DNA of 64,000 nucleotides from Lepidostoma basale (lineage: Eukaryota > Arthropoda > Insecta > Trichoptera > Lepidostomatidae), in contig JAHDVF020001220.1 in assembly GCA_022606425.2 (NCBI GenBank), forward strand, positions 434,001 to 498,000, given 5' to 3'. A program made the translations under genes and the position numbers. The first letter of the stretch is position 1. Every line of letters begins with the position of its first letter. The notes under the pieces were generated by a model, which saw only the letters and a list, made by a program, of their open reading frames with translations, was not told the origin of the DNA and made no database searches. This document shows, piece by piece, positions 34,181 to 45,133 of the stretch.

Positions 34181-34585
34181 GGTAAAATTATGTTTCCACA
34201 TTATGGCTTTTTGCATTATCCATTCATATTTTATTTTATATAATAGAGACTTTTTTTATTTTCATAAATTGCTTTAGCACTTTCCAACTTAATATTATAA
34301 TTACTCATATTTAGTTACCTTCTTCTTTGGGTCTTAAATAAATAAATGAAATGTATATTTTATTATTAACAATAGCACGCAAAAAAAAATTGTACGCAGG
34401 TATAATAGAATAAATATTTGAAATCTGCAATGAACAAAAGATCTAGTGAAAAAACTATTGTACCATCGCCCTATAATAATCTAAGATATGATAGATCTCA
34501 TTAGCAGATAAGTGTAAAATATCTCTTCAAACATGAGAGATAAACTAGAAACTTCATTGTCAAGTAGCTTCCGAAGAGATATAGG
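34181..34585. other. AT-rich spacer
   Basis: No recognisable content. Confidence 0.35.
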
Positions 34586-34920
34586 GGTGCCTACCTCCGC
34601 AGGTCCTCTTATTTTTATCCTGTCACACCTTCGTGGTGCATAGGGCCTCAAGGAACCTTCTCCACCCGACTCTATCGCATGCCTGATGCCTAATATCATC
34701 CCAAGTGAGGCCTGCTGCCTAGGTCCTGCAGGGCTCTTCTCCAGGTGGCTCTAGGTCTGCCTCGCTTTCTCTTTCCCCCCATAAGGGACCAGTCTAGTGC
34801 ACCCTGAGCGATGCAGGCTGGGTTCCATCTCAGAGTGTGACCGATCCACTGCCATTTGCGTCTAGCGACTTATTCTCTAATTGGCTTCTCGCCACTCTTC
34901 TCTAGTTCCTCAAAATTCAT
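34586..34920 (-). pseudogene. LINE-H RT C-terminal fragment
   Basis: Minus-strand text matches the LINE-H copy at 59600-59900 almost base for base: KWQWIGHTLRWNPACIA, GALDWSLMGGKRKRGRPRAT. A deletion near 34722 removes about 10 bases (the CTCGTC segment) and shifts the frame. The 5' side beyond 34920 is truncated. Confidence 0.88.
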
Positions 34921-37900
34921 ATTACATGGTATGTACTCATATAATATTATATATACAGTACAACAATTTTATCTGACCACTCACATCGTCACCACCTAAA
35001 ATCTATTTGCTTGTGATATAATTATTGTATCACGTTTTTCCATTTCCATCAATGGTATTGACGTATATTTTCTTCGCCATTCATTCCCCATTTTTTTTAT
35101 AAAAGAGGAACATAGAAGTTTCCGCCACACACCCGAGGCTGTTATAGGGCGTAGCGGCGCCCTTTAGTCAGCCTTGCTCGTACTGTCGCCTGTCCATTCA
35201 GGACTTATATTTAAAGAAAAAAAACACAACAACAAGGGGGTGCCCGACCACATTTAATCTACCCTATTTTCTCTCTATATATCCCGCCTTTTTTTATTGA
35301 ATAAAAAAAATATTCAGAAACATTTCAAAACCTCCCTCATTTATTATTTTCATATATACTCGTATCTTCGTATCTTTAGACGCAGACTTTAGCCGATGAG
35401 TACAAACAAATGATCTTAGCGATATTTCCATATTTTTATATATAAACACTCATCCGGCCAGAATTGCACTACCAAACGTAGCAGTCCAAAAACTCGTATC
35501 TGAATATGCAACAAAATGAAAGCTGACACACCGGAATGAAAGCTGACACATGGAAGCACCGCCATCATTAGACTAATGGACATCTTGCAGCTCGGCTTAA
35601 TATCAACAAAGGTTTATGGTGTGAATGTTGATGTAGTACGATCCCGTTTTTTTTCATAATATTTTTATCAGTATCCAGATAACGAATTTTCTTAAATTAT
35701 GTACAGTTAGGAGGTTAAATGTCAAGATAATTCATAATGATTTGAAGTGTTAAATGAATTAATCGCCTTGCAAAAATAATGCACAATATTTAGTACTGCG
35801 CTTCTGATGCGAAATTGTTGCATTTCACACGGATTTTAATCACGTGTTAAATAGTTCGCGGTAGTAATTTAGATCAATGTTAACGGGACATTACGTGTTA
35901 ACACGATTCCATGATCACAATGAGATTTAATGAGACACCTGACATGTTTCAGAAAAACATTCCGTTTTAATAAATATGTATACGCAATACTACTAATATT
36001 TATCATTTTTTTAATGATTACATTATGATGTTTTAATATTCATATATATTCAAATACTGGATACTACATGTTATGTTTATGAAAAAAAACTTTTTTATAA
36101 TAATTATAAATTCTCAAATACAATGAGAAGGCTTAGGAAAATGAGAAGGCATCACTAATATACAGTAATTATGATATGATTATGTTTGAAGAATTTTTTT
36201 TTCCATCTCAACAGTACTGGTAACTAAATATTTAAGTAAATATTTTGACACCAGATTTGAGCGGGAAACACACCACATTTTGTTAAAACCCTCACACTTG
36301 GCAGTGTTGCCCTACAGTGGCATAAATGAAGTTTCTCCAAAACTCCTGTAGCCAGAGTCGCGCGCTCGGTTTAGTTGCGACGTGTAATTCTCGAAATTAC
36401 GTTTGTTCTACAAGGCATTTTGGTGAAACATGAAATATTCGTCGTGGTTCTTAATTAGTCGAAGATCTGAGGGACCCGTAATTAAAGGTAACTGTGGGAT
36501 ACGGGCACCGACTTACTTCCAAGTGGGCACTCTGCCAAACGTTATGATGCACGCTCGTTGATCTCTACAACTCATAAGTCAATCTTGCGCACCTAGTGTA
36601 ATGTTCTTCTATCTTAAAGTCTTTTTTTTACAGTCGGTTTTCTAACCATTGATAATTGCAATAGTAAGAACCCACGTACTTTCTTCTTATCCACAATAAT
36701 AATGACAAACATATTCATTAATTTAATATGAAAATGGTGAGGATAGATATTGATAATGCCATTTATGACAAGAAAATAGTGTTCTAATTCCCATAAGATA
36801 GATAAATTCATTCAGAAACCCACCGAACATGCTTACAAAGGACTTCTTTTACATTCTAACCCAACAATAAAAGACTTATCATGTTCAATTAAAAGTTACC
36901 CCAGCTGCCACAAACGCCCAAAACCGACCCTCCTTCAGAGGATAAACCAACAATCCCCGCATAAACACTAACCCACCAAATCACATTTCCATCAATTCTC
37001 ATTAGATGTAGTATGTAAGATGAATAGTCACAGAGCCGAATCTCCATAAGCCAAAAGATCCAAGTCCAAGTCCGAAGAAATCTGATAATGAAACTCAAAA
37101 ATTACGCATTTTTTCAAAATAATAATCAAACCGAAATAAAACCGGAAAAAAATAAGAAGTAATACATAATACAATATATTAAATTTATTTGATGTGCTCG
37201 TAAATATGACAATATTTTAGTGTTTACGTGATCTGGGTGAGTTTTAAATTCCTTTATGTAAAATGTACTCAACTCGTATGTTGCTAGAAGGTAATATTGC
37301 TCTCTGATTGCTCAATGGAGCTATATATAAATGACGTGGACAACTGGACGCTTCCACTGCACTGCTCCTCTCGTTTATTGTGAAGGACAGACGATTATTA
37401 GCGAACCTCCGAGTCTCCTCTTATGCTTCATTGGCTTGTTTGATAGAATTAACGAATGTGTATCAAGTGGTGCGCTGTACCAAAGTAGAAGAATTCACTC
37501 TTCATTATTTATTTCCCTACGATAGTGAGATTTGATATGGTTCATTGTAAACCGAATGCATAATTAATCAATATTACTTAGAAGCATTTCGAGAGTTAAT
37601 TGTTATAAAACAAAGTAATAACAATAATTAAGCATGGCTTTAAATTAATTAGGTCTTGTAAATAGCATTAACAAATTCTTACAGTCAAATCTTGCTTACA
37701 TATTAATGCGATTGTCTGTGTATAACGGTTATTTAATTCAAGAACTGATGTGTGAGCTGGAATTAAAATATTACCCTAAATTTATGTAAAATGCGAGTAG
37801 GAGCGGGAAAAATTAGTTAATTTTGTAGAACAAATAAGTGTGTTTGATTCACAAAGAGCGCGATTTGACGGGAACATCCATTTAGCTTATTTGAAAATAT

Positions 37901-38195
37901 TAATTAAGTCATTTATTTCACAGCATTTGTAATAAATTACACCGACTCGACTTGGCCGCACCGCTCTACTCGGCGAGTGCGGGGCTTCCTCGGCCCCGAG
38001 CTCAGCTCGTGCGAGCAGTGGTGGCTCGTTTACTTTTACACTTACTTTACATAACAACAACATTCAAAATGTCTTTTACAAAAATATTAATGATCTCCGA
38101 TATTGTCAAATGCTAATATAAAAAGTGAAAATTGTGGGTGTGAGAGTGTTATGAACAAAATAATGAAAGGGAATGAATGAAGGCAGAATCTTGAC
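34921..38195. other. Unrecognised region
   Basis: No family of this window recurs here. Seen: a tandem duplication of AATGAAAGCTGACACA at 35516-35531 and 35536-35551 (20-bp period); a CpG-rich block at 37940-38020; several unremarkable open frames (36614-36811, 36889-37098, 37331-37525). Possibly unique host sequence. Confidence 0.35.
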
Positions 38196-38425
38196 GACCT
38201 TCGTGGCCGAGTGGTAAGTGCATTGACTGCCACCCCGAAGGTTCCGGGTTCGATTCCCGGCGAGGGCAGTGTGATTGTCACACTGTCTTTAGTCTGGTGT
38301 AGAATTCACGTGACAATAAAATTGCGATAGATTAGCTACCTATCACATGTCACGAGAATCACTATGATGAGCTATAATAATAATCTTTACATCGATTTGG
38401 CTCATGCTGTCATGACGTAAAGAGC
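38196..38425 (+). mobile_element. SINE-1 (tRNA-derived), tail type b, best-preserved head
   Basis: Head GACCTTCGTGGCCGAGTGG with a consensus A box (TGGCCGAGTGG) and a perfect B box GGTTCGATTCC. Body GCAGTGTGATTGTCACACTG and TGGTGTAGAATTCACGTGAC. Tail TTTACATCGATTTGGCTCAT, GACGTAAAGAGCG, then (AAT)n. The B box and spacing would allow pol III transcription. Same tail type as the minus copy at 9772. Confidence 0.92.
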
Positions 38426-38445
38426 GATTCAACAAAATAATAATA

Positions 38446-38690
38446 ATAATAATATATATGTAAACGACGTGAGTGGATCTAAAAATAGAGGAAGACTGAG
38501 GAAAACAAATATTAATTAAATATTAAATGTTGGTCATTTAAGGAGTCGGAGAAATCGACGTGCGTGCATGACACGATGTATGAATGTGGAAGAAGCGGAG
38601 AGAAGTATGTCAGGACAGAACGATTTGGCGGTTCATTCTTTCTGATTATCCATTCGGGGAGGACCGCGTGATGGCTAGTTAGTTTTTTTA
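38446..38690 (+). pseudogene. LINE-A 3' fragment
   Basis: VNDVSGSKNRGRLRKTNIN, a stop, then NVGHLRSRRNRRACMTRCMN and VEEAE. It ends TGATGGCTAGTTAGTTTTTT. It starts directly after the (AAT)n tail of SINE-1, so one may have inserted beside the other. Confidence 0.85.
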
Positions 38691-39083
38691 ATAGGTAATC
38701 TCTTTAAGCAATTTCAACGAAATAAAATGTTTTATAATAAAATTTATCCTGAACATTGTATATTTTTTCTTCTATATTCGCCATATAAAATCTACTAGAC
38801 CAATATTATAATAAACTTGATAAATGTTATAATAAAATCATTTACTCTGTTGTACATCTAATATTTGTAAAACATCTGAGGTACCTCGGACTATCTTATC
38901 TTTTATCTTTTTTTAAATAATTTTATACAATACAATAATAAATCTAGAATTCCAGAAATAATAGACTACTGAACAAAATTTTCAATATTTATTATGAATA
39001 ATGTTTCTACAAAATTATTTAACAATATAATAAGGAAGTACCGGAGTTCAAGTTGTCAGTTTTTAATTCTCTTTTACAGTTAT
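38691..39083. other. AT-rich spacer
   Basis: No recognisable content. Confidence 0.35.
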
Positions 39084-39275
39084 AAAAATAGTCCATTGTT
39101 TTGGCCAAAACACTATGATACTTTAACATTTTATAACTGTTAATGAAAAAACTTTGTTTTATATCACAATTGTATAACACCTGATGATGTCAACATTGGT
39201 TGATGAAACAGCTGTCGTAAAATAAATACAATTGTGATATAAAACAAAGTTTTGCATTAACAGTTATAAAAATAT
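39084..39275. mobile_element. Family P1 element with intact plus-strand core
   Basis: Motif 39181-39216 plus: CTGATGA, a stem-loop, GAAAC, AGCT, GTC, with ACAAT-type sequence on both sides. Outer inverted repeat 39130-39173 / 39229-39273 (ATAACTGTTAATGAAAAAAC end). The left flank is the P1 tail read in reverse: AGTCCATTGTTTTGGCCAAA, ACACTATGATACTTTAACA. Unlike the copy at 12884 there is only one hammerhead arm. Confidence 0.78.
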
Positions 39276-39324
39276 TTATTTTACTTTGCCTATAAAAAAA
39301 TCATATTAAATTACAACCAGCAAA

Positions 39325-39530
39325 GTATAAAAAATACAACGATCTTTTTTAACTACTTCCATTTTTGTCTTTATTTCGACGGCGACCGGTTTCGCCAGGC
39401 TCGCTGGCATTGACAGACTGGTGCCAGCGAGCCTGGCGAAACTGGTCGCTGTCGAAATAAAGACAAAAGTGGAAGTTGTTAAAAAAACAACGTTTTATTT
39501 AATTATAATTTAAAATGAACTTCCATCAAG
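39325..39530. mobile_element. Large palindrome, family P6
   Basis: Arms about 39335-39410 and 39423-39495. Each has GCCAGCGAGCCTGGC, GAAAC, two bases, GTC. The CTGANGA box is eroded (CTGGTGCC or CTGTCAA). The outer ends AACTACTTCCATTTTTGTCT and ACAAAAGTGGAAGTTGTT pair. Beyond the right arm, AATTTAAAATGAACTTCCAT matches 28905 and 44730. Confidence 0.75.
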
Positions 39531-39589
39531 AGATTAAAAATACATTAAAGCTTTTGTTTATGAGCAATCGGAAATGACTTTATTCAATT

Positions 39590-39785
39590 GCAATCGGGTG
39601 GTGGTCTAGGGGATAGAACGCTTGGCTCCTGATCCAGGGGACTTGGGTTCAAGCCTGGACACGACCAGATTCCTTCTTCATAATAATGAGCTATTTTCTG
39701 CTCACATTGAAGATTGTAAAAACTAAATTCTAATATCATTGATTTAAATCCTTGGTATTAGTCTTTTTTTTTAAAAAACATATAT
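39590..39785 (+). mobile_element. SINE-2 (tRNA-derived)
   Basis: tRNA-like head GTGGTGGTCTAGGGGATAGA (A box) and GGGTTCAAGCCTGG (B box). The body continues with GATTCCTTCTTCATAATAAT and ends AATCCTTGGTATTAGTCTTT, then T/A runs. The copy at 55450 shares the head, GTTGGGTTCAAGCC and the GTATTAGTC/GTGTTAGTCTTT tail. The extra bases and unpaired arms argue against a functional tRNA. Confidence 0.75.
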
Positions 39786-40419
39786 ATTTATGAACGGTTG
39801 GGAGAGACTTATCAGATGCGCAGTGTGATGTGCATTGCACCTACAATACTAGTAGCGGCGCATGAGAGGAGAGCAGCCACTGCATACAAAATAACATTAT
39901 AAAAATAATAATCTTCAAATATACGAGTGCTTGTTTAAGTAATAAACACTCATTAAAAACCGTACAAGAATTCTCATGAAACATTTTTATCGCGACATGC
40001 AGAAGTGTTATTTCTGACCATTAATTATAAGAGACGTTATAATAAATAAATGGTCCATTGTTTACTAAATTGACCGCACATCGATGTTTGTATTAGGCGT
40101 GTAATCGTCAGGACTGATCTCGACATCAAACACTGTTTACAATTACGGTTATTTAGGATATCCAATTCAACTTGATACGAGTATTTCTCAACTCTCTGGG
40201 TAAGAAAATGATTGATCATATTTCTCCGAAAAGTGGCTATAATCCAAGGACAAATAAAAGTATTGATATAAAATATTTTTATGGTAATTTATTGTTTTTT
40301 TTTTATGTTTGGAAGAACAAATATTAAAACTATTTCATCTATTTAAAAAAAAAATCAAAAAACAATGATACATTTCTTTTATTTTCTATTTCTGTAAACA
40401 GCACTAACTTTATTGAAAA
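39786..40419. other. No recognisable element
   Basis: A short GC-richer patch at 39795-39880. The minus frame 40037-40219 has no identity. Confidence 0.3.
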
Positions 40420-40520
40420 GAAAAAATAATAATAAAATTCAAACTTGTTTCGGATACAGAAGCCTTTCATCGGTGTTTTGTTTATACAATATAAATATTT
40501 AAAAAAAATCATGATTGTGG
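40420..40520 (-). mobile_element. Family P5 element (hammerhead-like, one core change)
   Basis: Minus motif 40442-40473: CCGATGA (U4 changed to C), hairpin AGG...CC, GAAAC, AA, GTT. The hairpin segment AGGCTTCTGTATCC matches the other P5 copies at 4796 and 48807. Solo orientation. The flanks are AT-rich. Confidence 0.6.
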
Positions 40521-40564
40521 TTAATTTTGACAGATATTAATATTATTACTGTTACAATACATTT

Positions 40565-40800
40565 ATAATATCACAATTTATTTTTATTCACTGAGAGTGT
40601 CACGACAGCTGTTTCGCCAACCGATGTTGGCATCATCAGTTTATTGTAACACCTTATGATGCCAACATCGGTTGACGAAACAGCTGTCGCGACACTCTCG
40701 GTGAATAAAAATAAATTTTGATATTATAACAGTTTTTTTTAATTTTAACAATAATAATGTTGAAGTATCATAGTGTTTCGGCCAAAACAATGGACTAGAT
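40565..40800. mobile_element. Family P1 double hammerhead-like palindrome
   Basis: Two head-to-head motifs. The minus one at 40604-40639 is the best in the window: CTGATGA, T, GCCAAC-ATCG-GTTGGC (6 perfect pairs), GAAAC, AGCT, GTC. The plus one at 40653-40688 has CTTATGA (G5 changed) and one mismatch in stem II. The arms continue as TTTATTTTTATTCACTGAGA and its near complement. The right flank has the P1 tail TATCATAGTGTTTCGGCC, AAAACAATGGACTAG (40766-40798). Confidence 0.8.
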
Positions 40801-40999
40801 ATTAATATGTTTACAATGGCTTAAGTTGTTTAGAACGCTATAAACATTGTTGAATAAAATGATACATATTTATAGTATATAATATGTAATATAGAATACC
40901 TATAAGATGTTATTGTAGATATTTAAAAAAAAAATAGTATTTGTATTAAATGTTGTAAACAAATATATTATAACGATTTTTTATGAATTAAAACAGTGT

Positions 41000-41195
41000 T
41001 TCTTCAAATTTTGAGTTTATTTTTCTCGACATGTTTCGAAGGCTTACACCTTCATCATCGGGAGAACGATACAAACGATTATATCGTACTCCCGTTGATG
41101 AAGGTGTAAGGAAGGTTAAAAATAAACTCAAAAGTGGAAATACATTGTTTTTAATTCATATTGGAATTGAACAGTCATTTTGGAATTCCATAGTG
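41000..41195. mobile_element. Palindromic element, family P3
   Basis: The minus arm 41028-41058 reads ATGATGA, AGG-TGTAAG-CCT, TC, GAAAC, AT, GTC. The first core base is A instead of C. The plus arm keeps GATGAAGGTGTAAG but lost GAAAC. Inner arms 41043-41074 / 41079-41110 pair almost perfectly (CTTACACCTTCATCATCGGG outward). Ends: TTTTGAGTTTATTTTTCTCG and AAATAAACTCAAAAGTGG, then the tail GGAATTCCATAGTGTTT. The open frame 41031-41294 is chance across it. Confidence 0.7.
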
Positions 41196-42504
41196 TTTAC
41201 ATCCAAAGTTTATCTAAAGCCTAAAAAATATATTATATATTATACTCGTATAAGGGCACGAGTAGTTTTCTATATATCGGCATACCGTACGTAAAGAGCA
41301 AAGTTAAGAGGTATGACAAGGAAATCAGTGATATAAAAATATATGATGCTAATAGGAAGCTATCAATGGTGTTTGTGTGTTATTCTACATAAGCCCACAG
41401 CTTAACTATTCGCGATTGACTTTGCGTTTTCCTAACGACACTCCGTAGGCTCGCTGTGTCGCTGTAAATGATCTGGTGTCGGCTATTTCACGCTCGAGCA
41501 GGCGCCGTGTTAGCAGTACAGAAGTATTGTGAGTTTCACATTTCCCGCGAGTGATCCCGCCAGACCAAGGAGCTTACTTACAAAACCTTACAAAACTCTG
41601 CCCTCGCCGCAGCCGCGCGTGTGGGTTTCACGAGCTACCAGCGTTTCATAACTCCCCTCATCTATAACGATAACTCCGCCGTGCTATCTCCGGCTAATGT
41701 GTTTAACGTCTGATATAATTGGGCTAAAACGGAATCGTCCATTAAATCATACGGTAACTTAAAAATCTCATAAACTTCTCATAGAATAATCATATTTTAC
41801 AAAGAACATCTTTAAGTTTGTACGATTCCATGTTCTCTCGCTTATCGTCCAGACAATCGACCATTAATAAGAGCGCATCGGGCTTACAGATGTACCATAT
41901 CAATTATTTCTCTAATTAGCACTTAGAGCATTCGTCTCTCGAACACAAATAATAGTTGCATGAGAGAGCACACTCGGCATACTCTTACACCCGCACTTCC
42001 AATGCTATAACAAATAACGAAAAAACACCCGCCTACTTAAAATTAATGAACCGCACAAATGAGTAATAACGCCGAGTGATTAATAACACAAAGTACACGA
42101 GTTACCCGCAAGTTCATTACGAACTTAAAACACCAATAAAACTATTAACCATAATTATCAACGACCTACAAGGAGTACAACTTTTTCAATTCTATTTTAA
42201 AATACATATATAGAAAATAATCTCATTTGCGAGACACCAAGTAAATCAGTTTCTTAGAGTGTAAGTAAATATGATTTAATATGCATCGAAAATAAGCGAC
42301 GGTTTCTTCTTCTAAAATGTCTATTAAAGCGTTAATTAATAGCTTTTATTCAGTTGTATCGATATTGCCTCCAGATTCTTCATATAAAGTTCCTCGTATT
42401 TCAGGCAATGGGGTCTTTGCACTAGGGAGGGATATGTTTGAATTTATATAGAATATGTAGAACTCTTTTTCTGATTTTAATAGTATTTTTTTTAATTTAA
42501 CGGG
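41196..42504. other. Unrecognised region, GC-richer in 41380-41720
   Basis: No repeat family recurs here. 41380-41720 has a higher GC and CpG content. Possibly unique sequence. No exon could be supported. Confidence 0.35.
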
Positions 42505-42745
42505 GACCTTCGTGGCAGAGTGGTTACGAGCTCTGACTTCCATGCCGAAGGTCCTGGGTTCGATTCCCGGCGATGGCAGTGTGATTGTCACACTGTCTTT
42601 GGTCTGGTGTAGAATTCACGTGACAATAAAATGGTGATAGATTGGCTACCTATCACATGTCACGAGAATCAATATAATAGCTAAAAAATAAAAATTGTAT
42701 ACAGTAATTGGGTCCAAACGCCCTGTTGTGTACATAAAAAAAAAT
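42505..42745 (+). mobile_element. SINE-1 (tRNA-derived), tail type a
   Basis: Head GACCTTCGTGGCAGAGTGG and a perfect B box GGTTCGATTCC. Body identical over long stretches to the copies at 16565 and 38196. Tail CAGTAATTGGGTCCAAACGC, CCTGTTGTGTAC, then a long A-rich run. High identity suggests a younger copy. Confidence 0.92.
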
Positions 42746-44714
42746 AATAAAAAAATAAATAAAAAATAAAAAAATCATGTTTTCATACATAATTTTATGT
42801 TTAAAAATATCAAAAATTTTAAACTCTTCTGATTAGTTAGCGGTGTATGACGTCACAATTCAGGAATTTAATATCAAAACAAAAATGTTGCAACGTGGTC
42901 ACACAACTCGTTTAAATTTCGTATATATGTATTACAGTAAATATTAGTGTTTTCTGTTTTATTTCTAATGTATAGATACTCAATATGACTTTTGCTGAAT
43001 TTTTACAAAGACAGTCTAATAATTTGTCTTAAATCAATGTTGTTAAGATGGGTTTATTTCACAAGTAAAACGCAAACATTTTTAATCTTGAATGTCGTGG
43101 TATTTGATCTAAAGCTAAGAAAAATATATTTATTTTATTAATTTTTTTGTTAATTATTTGTTAAAGTTCAGTATGGCTTCCTTCCTTGGCCAGCATTCAT
43201 ATTAATTCATTTAAATTTAAAAGAAAACGTAAAATCGTAAACTTTATTTTTACGTATTCGCGCGCGTATTGGCGCCTGTTGACAGATAATGCATTTTGAC
43301 ATTTCGCGTTCAAACAAAAAGTTATTATTTCTAAATAAAACTTTACTGATGTGTATAAATTCAGGTTGATATTGTTTTTTTTTTAAATAAATTGAAAATT
43401 AACGTTCACCCTGATATCGACACAAAAATAAATATTTGTATGTTCTAGCGTTAAACGAAATTACTTCGAAGTTAAGTTGTATTGGCTCATTTGTACTGGA
43501 TTTAAAATTATTGTTAATTACTGTTATTTATAGAATAATATTTTGAGTAGTTAGAATTCAATGATATTCACAGCAGTGAAGACGACTTGAAGCAGATAAT
43601 GTTTTATTCTTCTTCAAATCTCGTTTTATTGCCTTTAATCATTCCGATTTCATTGGCGATTTAAAGTGATGAAATAACTTCTCTGTTATTTTAATAGAAG
43701 TATTCCTACAAATAATCTCAATGAAATACTTCTAAGCAGCCTATTTGAGTATTTTGATTATAAACAATATTTTAAACTACTAATAAAGTGCCAAAATAAA
43801 AGAGACAATTAACTGACATATGGGAGGGTGAGGTCACATAGTGAGGTCACATAAAAGTACGACTGAAAATACCGTTTTCGCGGTAATTGATATTTTCAAA
43901 TTTCATTTTCTTTTTATTAATTAATAACGCAAAATAAAAATGTTTTTTAAAAGAGGTCTTATTTTAAATGCGATTCTTAACGATTTTCTATAATAATAAA
44001 TAAAATGTGAAAAGACCCCCTTGTGAGAAAACCTCCAAAATCTCCTTAAACCATCTGCGTGGAAAGTATACGTGTGCATTCGAATACAAATTTCTCAATT
44101 TCTCTCAACCATATGATATAAAATATGTGAAATCAAGTCCAACATTTAATAACCGATGTTGATATGTACATATTTTTATTATTATTAATTATGAGATTCT
44201 TTATTCCATAGCCATATATTCCGCAATATTTTATTTTTTGTGACCATATTCTACGCGAGCTTCTGTCAGCCTTCAGTAAAACACATTTAGAAAGAATTGC
44301 ATAAGTTTCTAACCAAGAAACGCGACTGATTGTGTATTCCCGCCATGATTAACAAAGAGTAATATATTTCTCGTATTAACTTCCGTCATTCATACGTCGC
44401 TACCACGTGTCTAGTGTGGTTTGTCCGTCTTCCTGTGTTCTCGGTGACCGCCGCGGCCCTCTGCCACCACCACCGCTTTAGTTCCACCATATTACCCCGC
44501 ACGTGATTTAATTGTATAATTTTTAACGACATCATTACGAGGTTCAGTGACATTTATAATAGTGTACGCCATATCAGCGAACATCGCCAACATATCAAAA
44601 TTGGATTGAGAGAAATATGTACTTATGAGTGTTCAATCCGGACGTTTTGAAATTGCCATTAGTTCGTTTTTTAATATCACACATTTTAGGATCATCTAAT
44701 GATTTAACTGAAAT
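42746..44714. other. Unrecognised region
   Basis: AT-rich, no repeat family recognised. A tandem 13-bp duplication GTGAGGTCACATA (43828-43853) holds two AGGTCA half-sites. 44380-44510 is GC-richer. The plus frame 44775-44987 downstream has no identity. Confidence 0.35.
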
Positions 44715-44780
44715 ATTTGAAGGATTTCATTTTAAATAATAATCAAATAAAACGATGTTCTTTAATAACTACTTTTGTAT
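44715..44780 (+). mobile_element. Truncated family P6 end
   Basis: TTCATTTTAAATAATAATCA, AATAAAACGATGTTCTTTAA and TAACTACTTTTGT match the outer arm of P6 (28900-28945). The palindrome centre and hammerhead-like core are absent, so the copy is truncated. Confidence 0.6.
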
Positions 44781-45133
44781 ATTTTTCGGAATTTAGACAA
44801 TAAACATTCACTAGATCCAAATAACGTACCAATTCCGCTATACATTCATAATAAAGGGTACACTCTCAACCTATTGGAACATTTAGAAATTAATAAGCAT
44901 AACAAAAACCCTAATTTAACTTTTATCAATGAACAAACTAACATATATTCATCCCCACAACTTAATGTAGTTCCGATATATAATTAGATTCAAAGAACTC
45001 TTGATTCTGCACGGTATTAAATACAGTGCTGAATCAATAAATTTTATTTCACATTTCAGATACAGAAGAAAAGAATACATCGATTGAGTCTACGCACACA
45101 GGCCGGCGATTTCATTTTATATATTATATAATA
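44781..45133. other. Spacer before mariner copy 2
   Basis: The plus frame 44775-44987 has no identity. Otherwise nothing is recognised. Confidence 0.3.

Noticed and set aside
38196..38268. Possible functional tRNA gene (good A and B boxes)
   Set aside because: The same sequence occurs at four other loci with a shared non-tRNA body and tails, and the arms do not fold into a proper cloverleaf. It is the head of SINE-1.
39597..39670. Possible tRNA (TGGTCTAGGGG and GGGTTCAAGCC)
   Set aside because: Repeated with a shared tail at 55450 and with poor acceptor pairing. It is the SINE-2 head.
41031..41294. 87-codon frame starting MFRRLTPSSSG
   Set aside because: Runs across the arms of palindrome P3. 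The peptide is a by-product of the inverted repeat.
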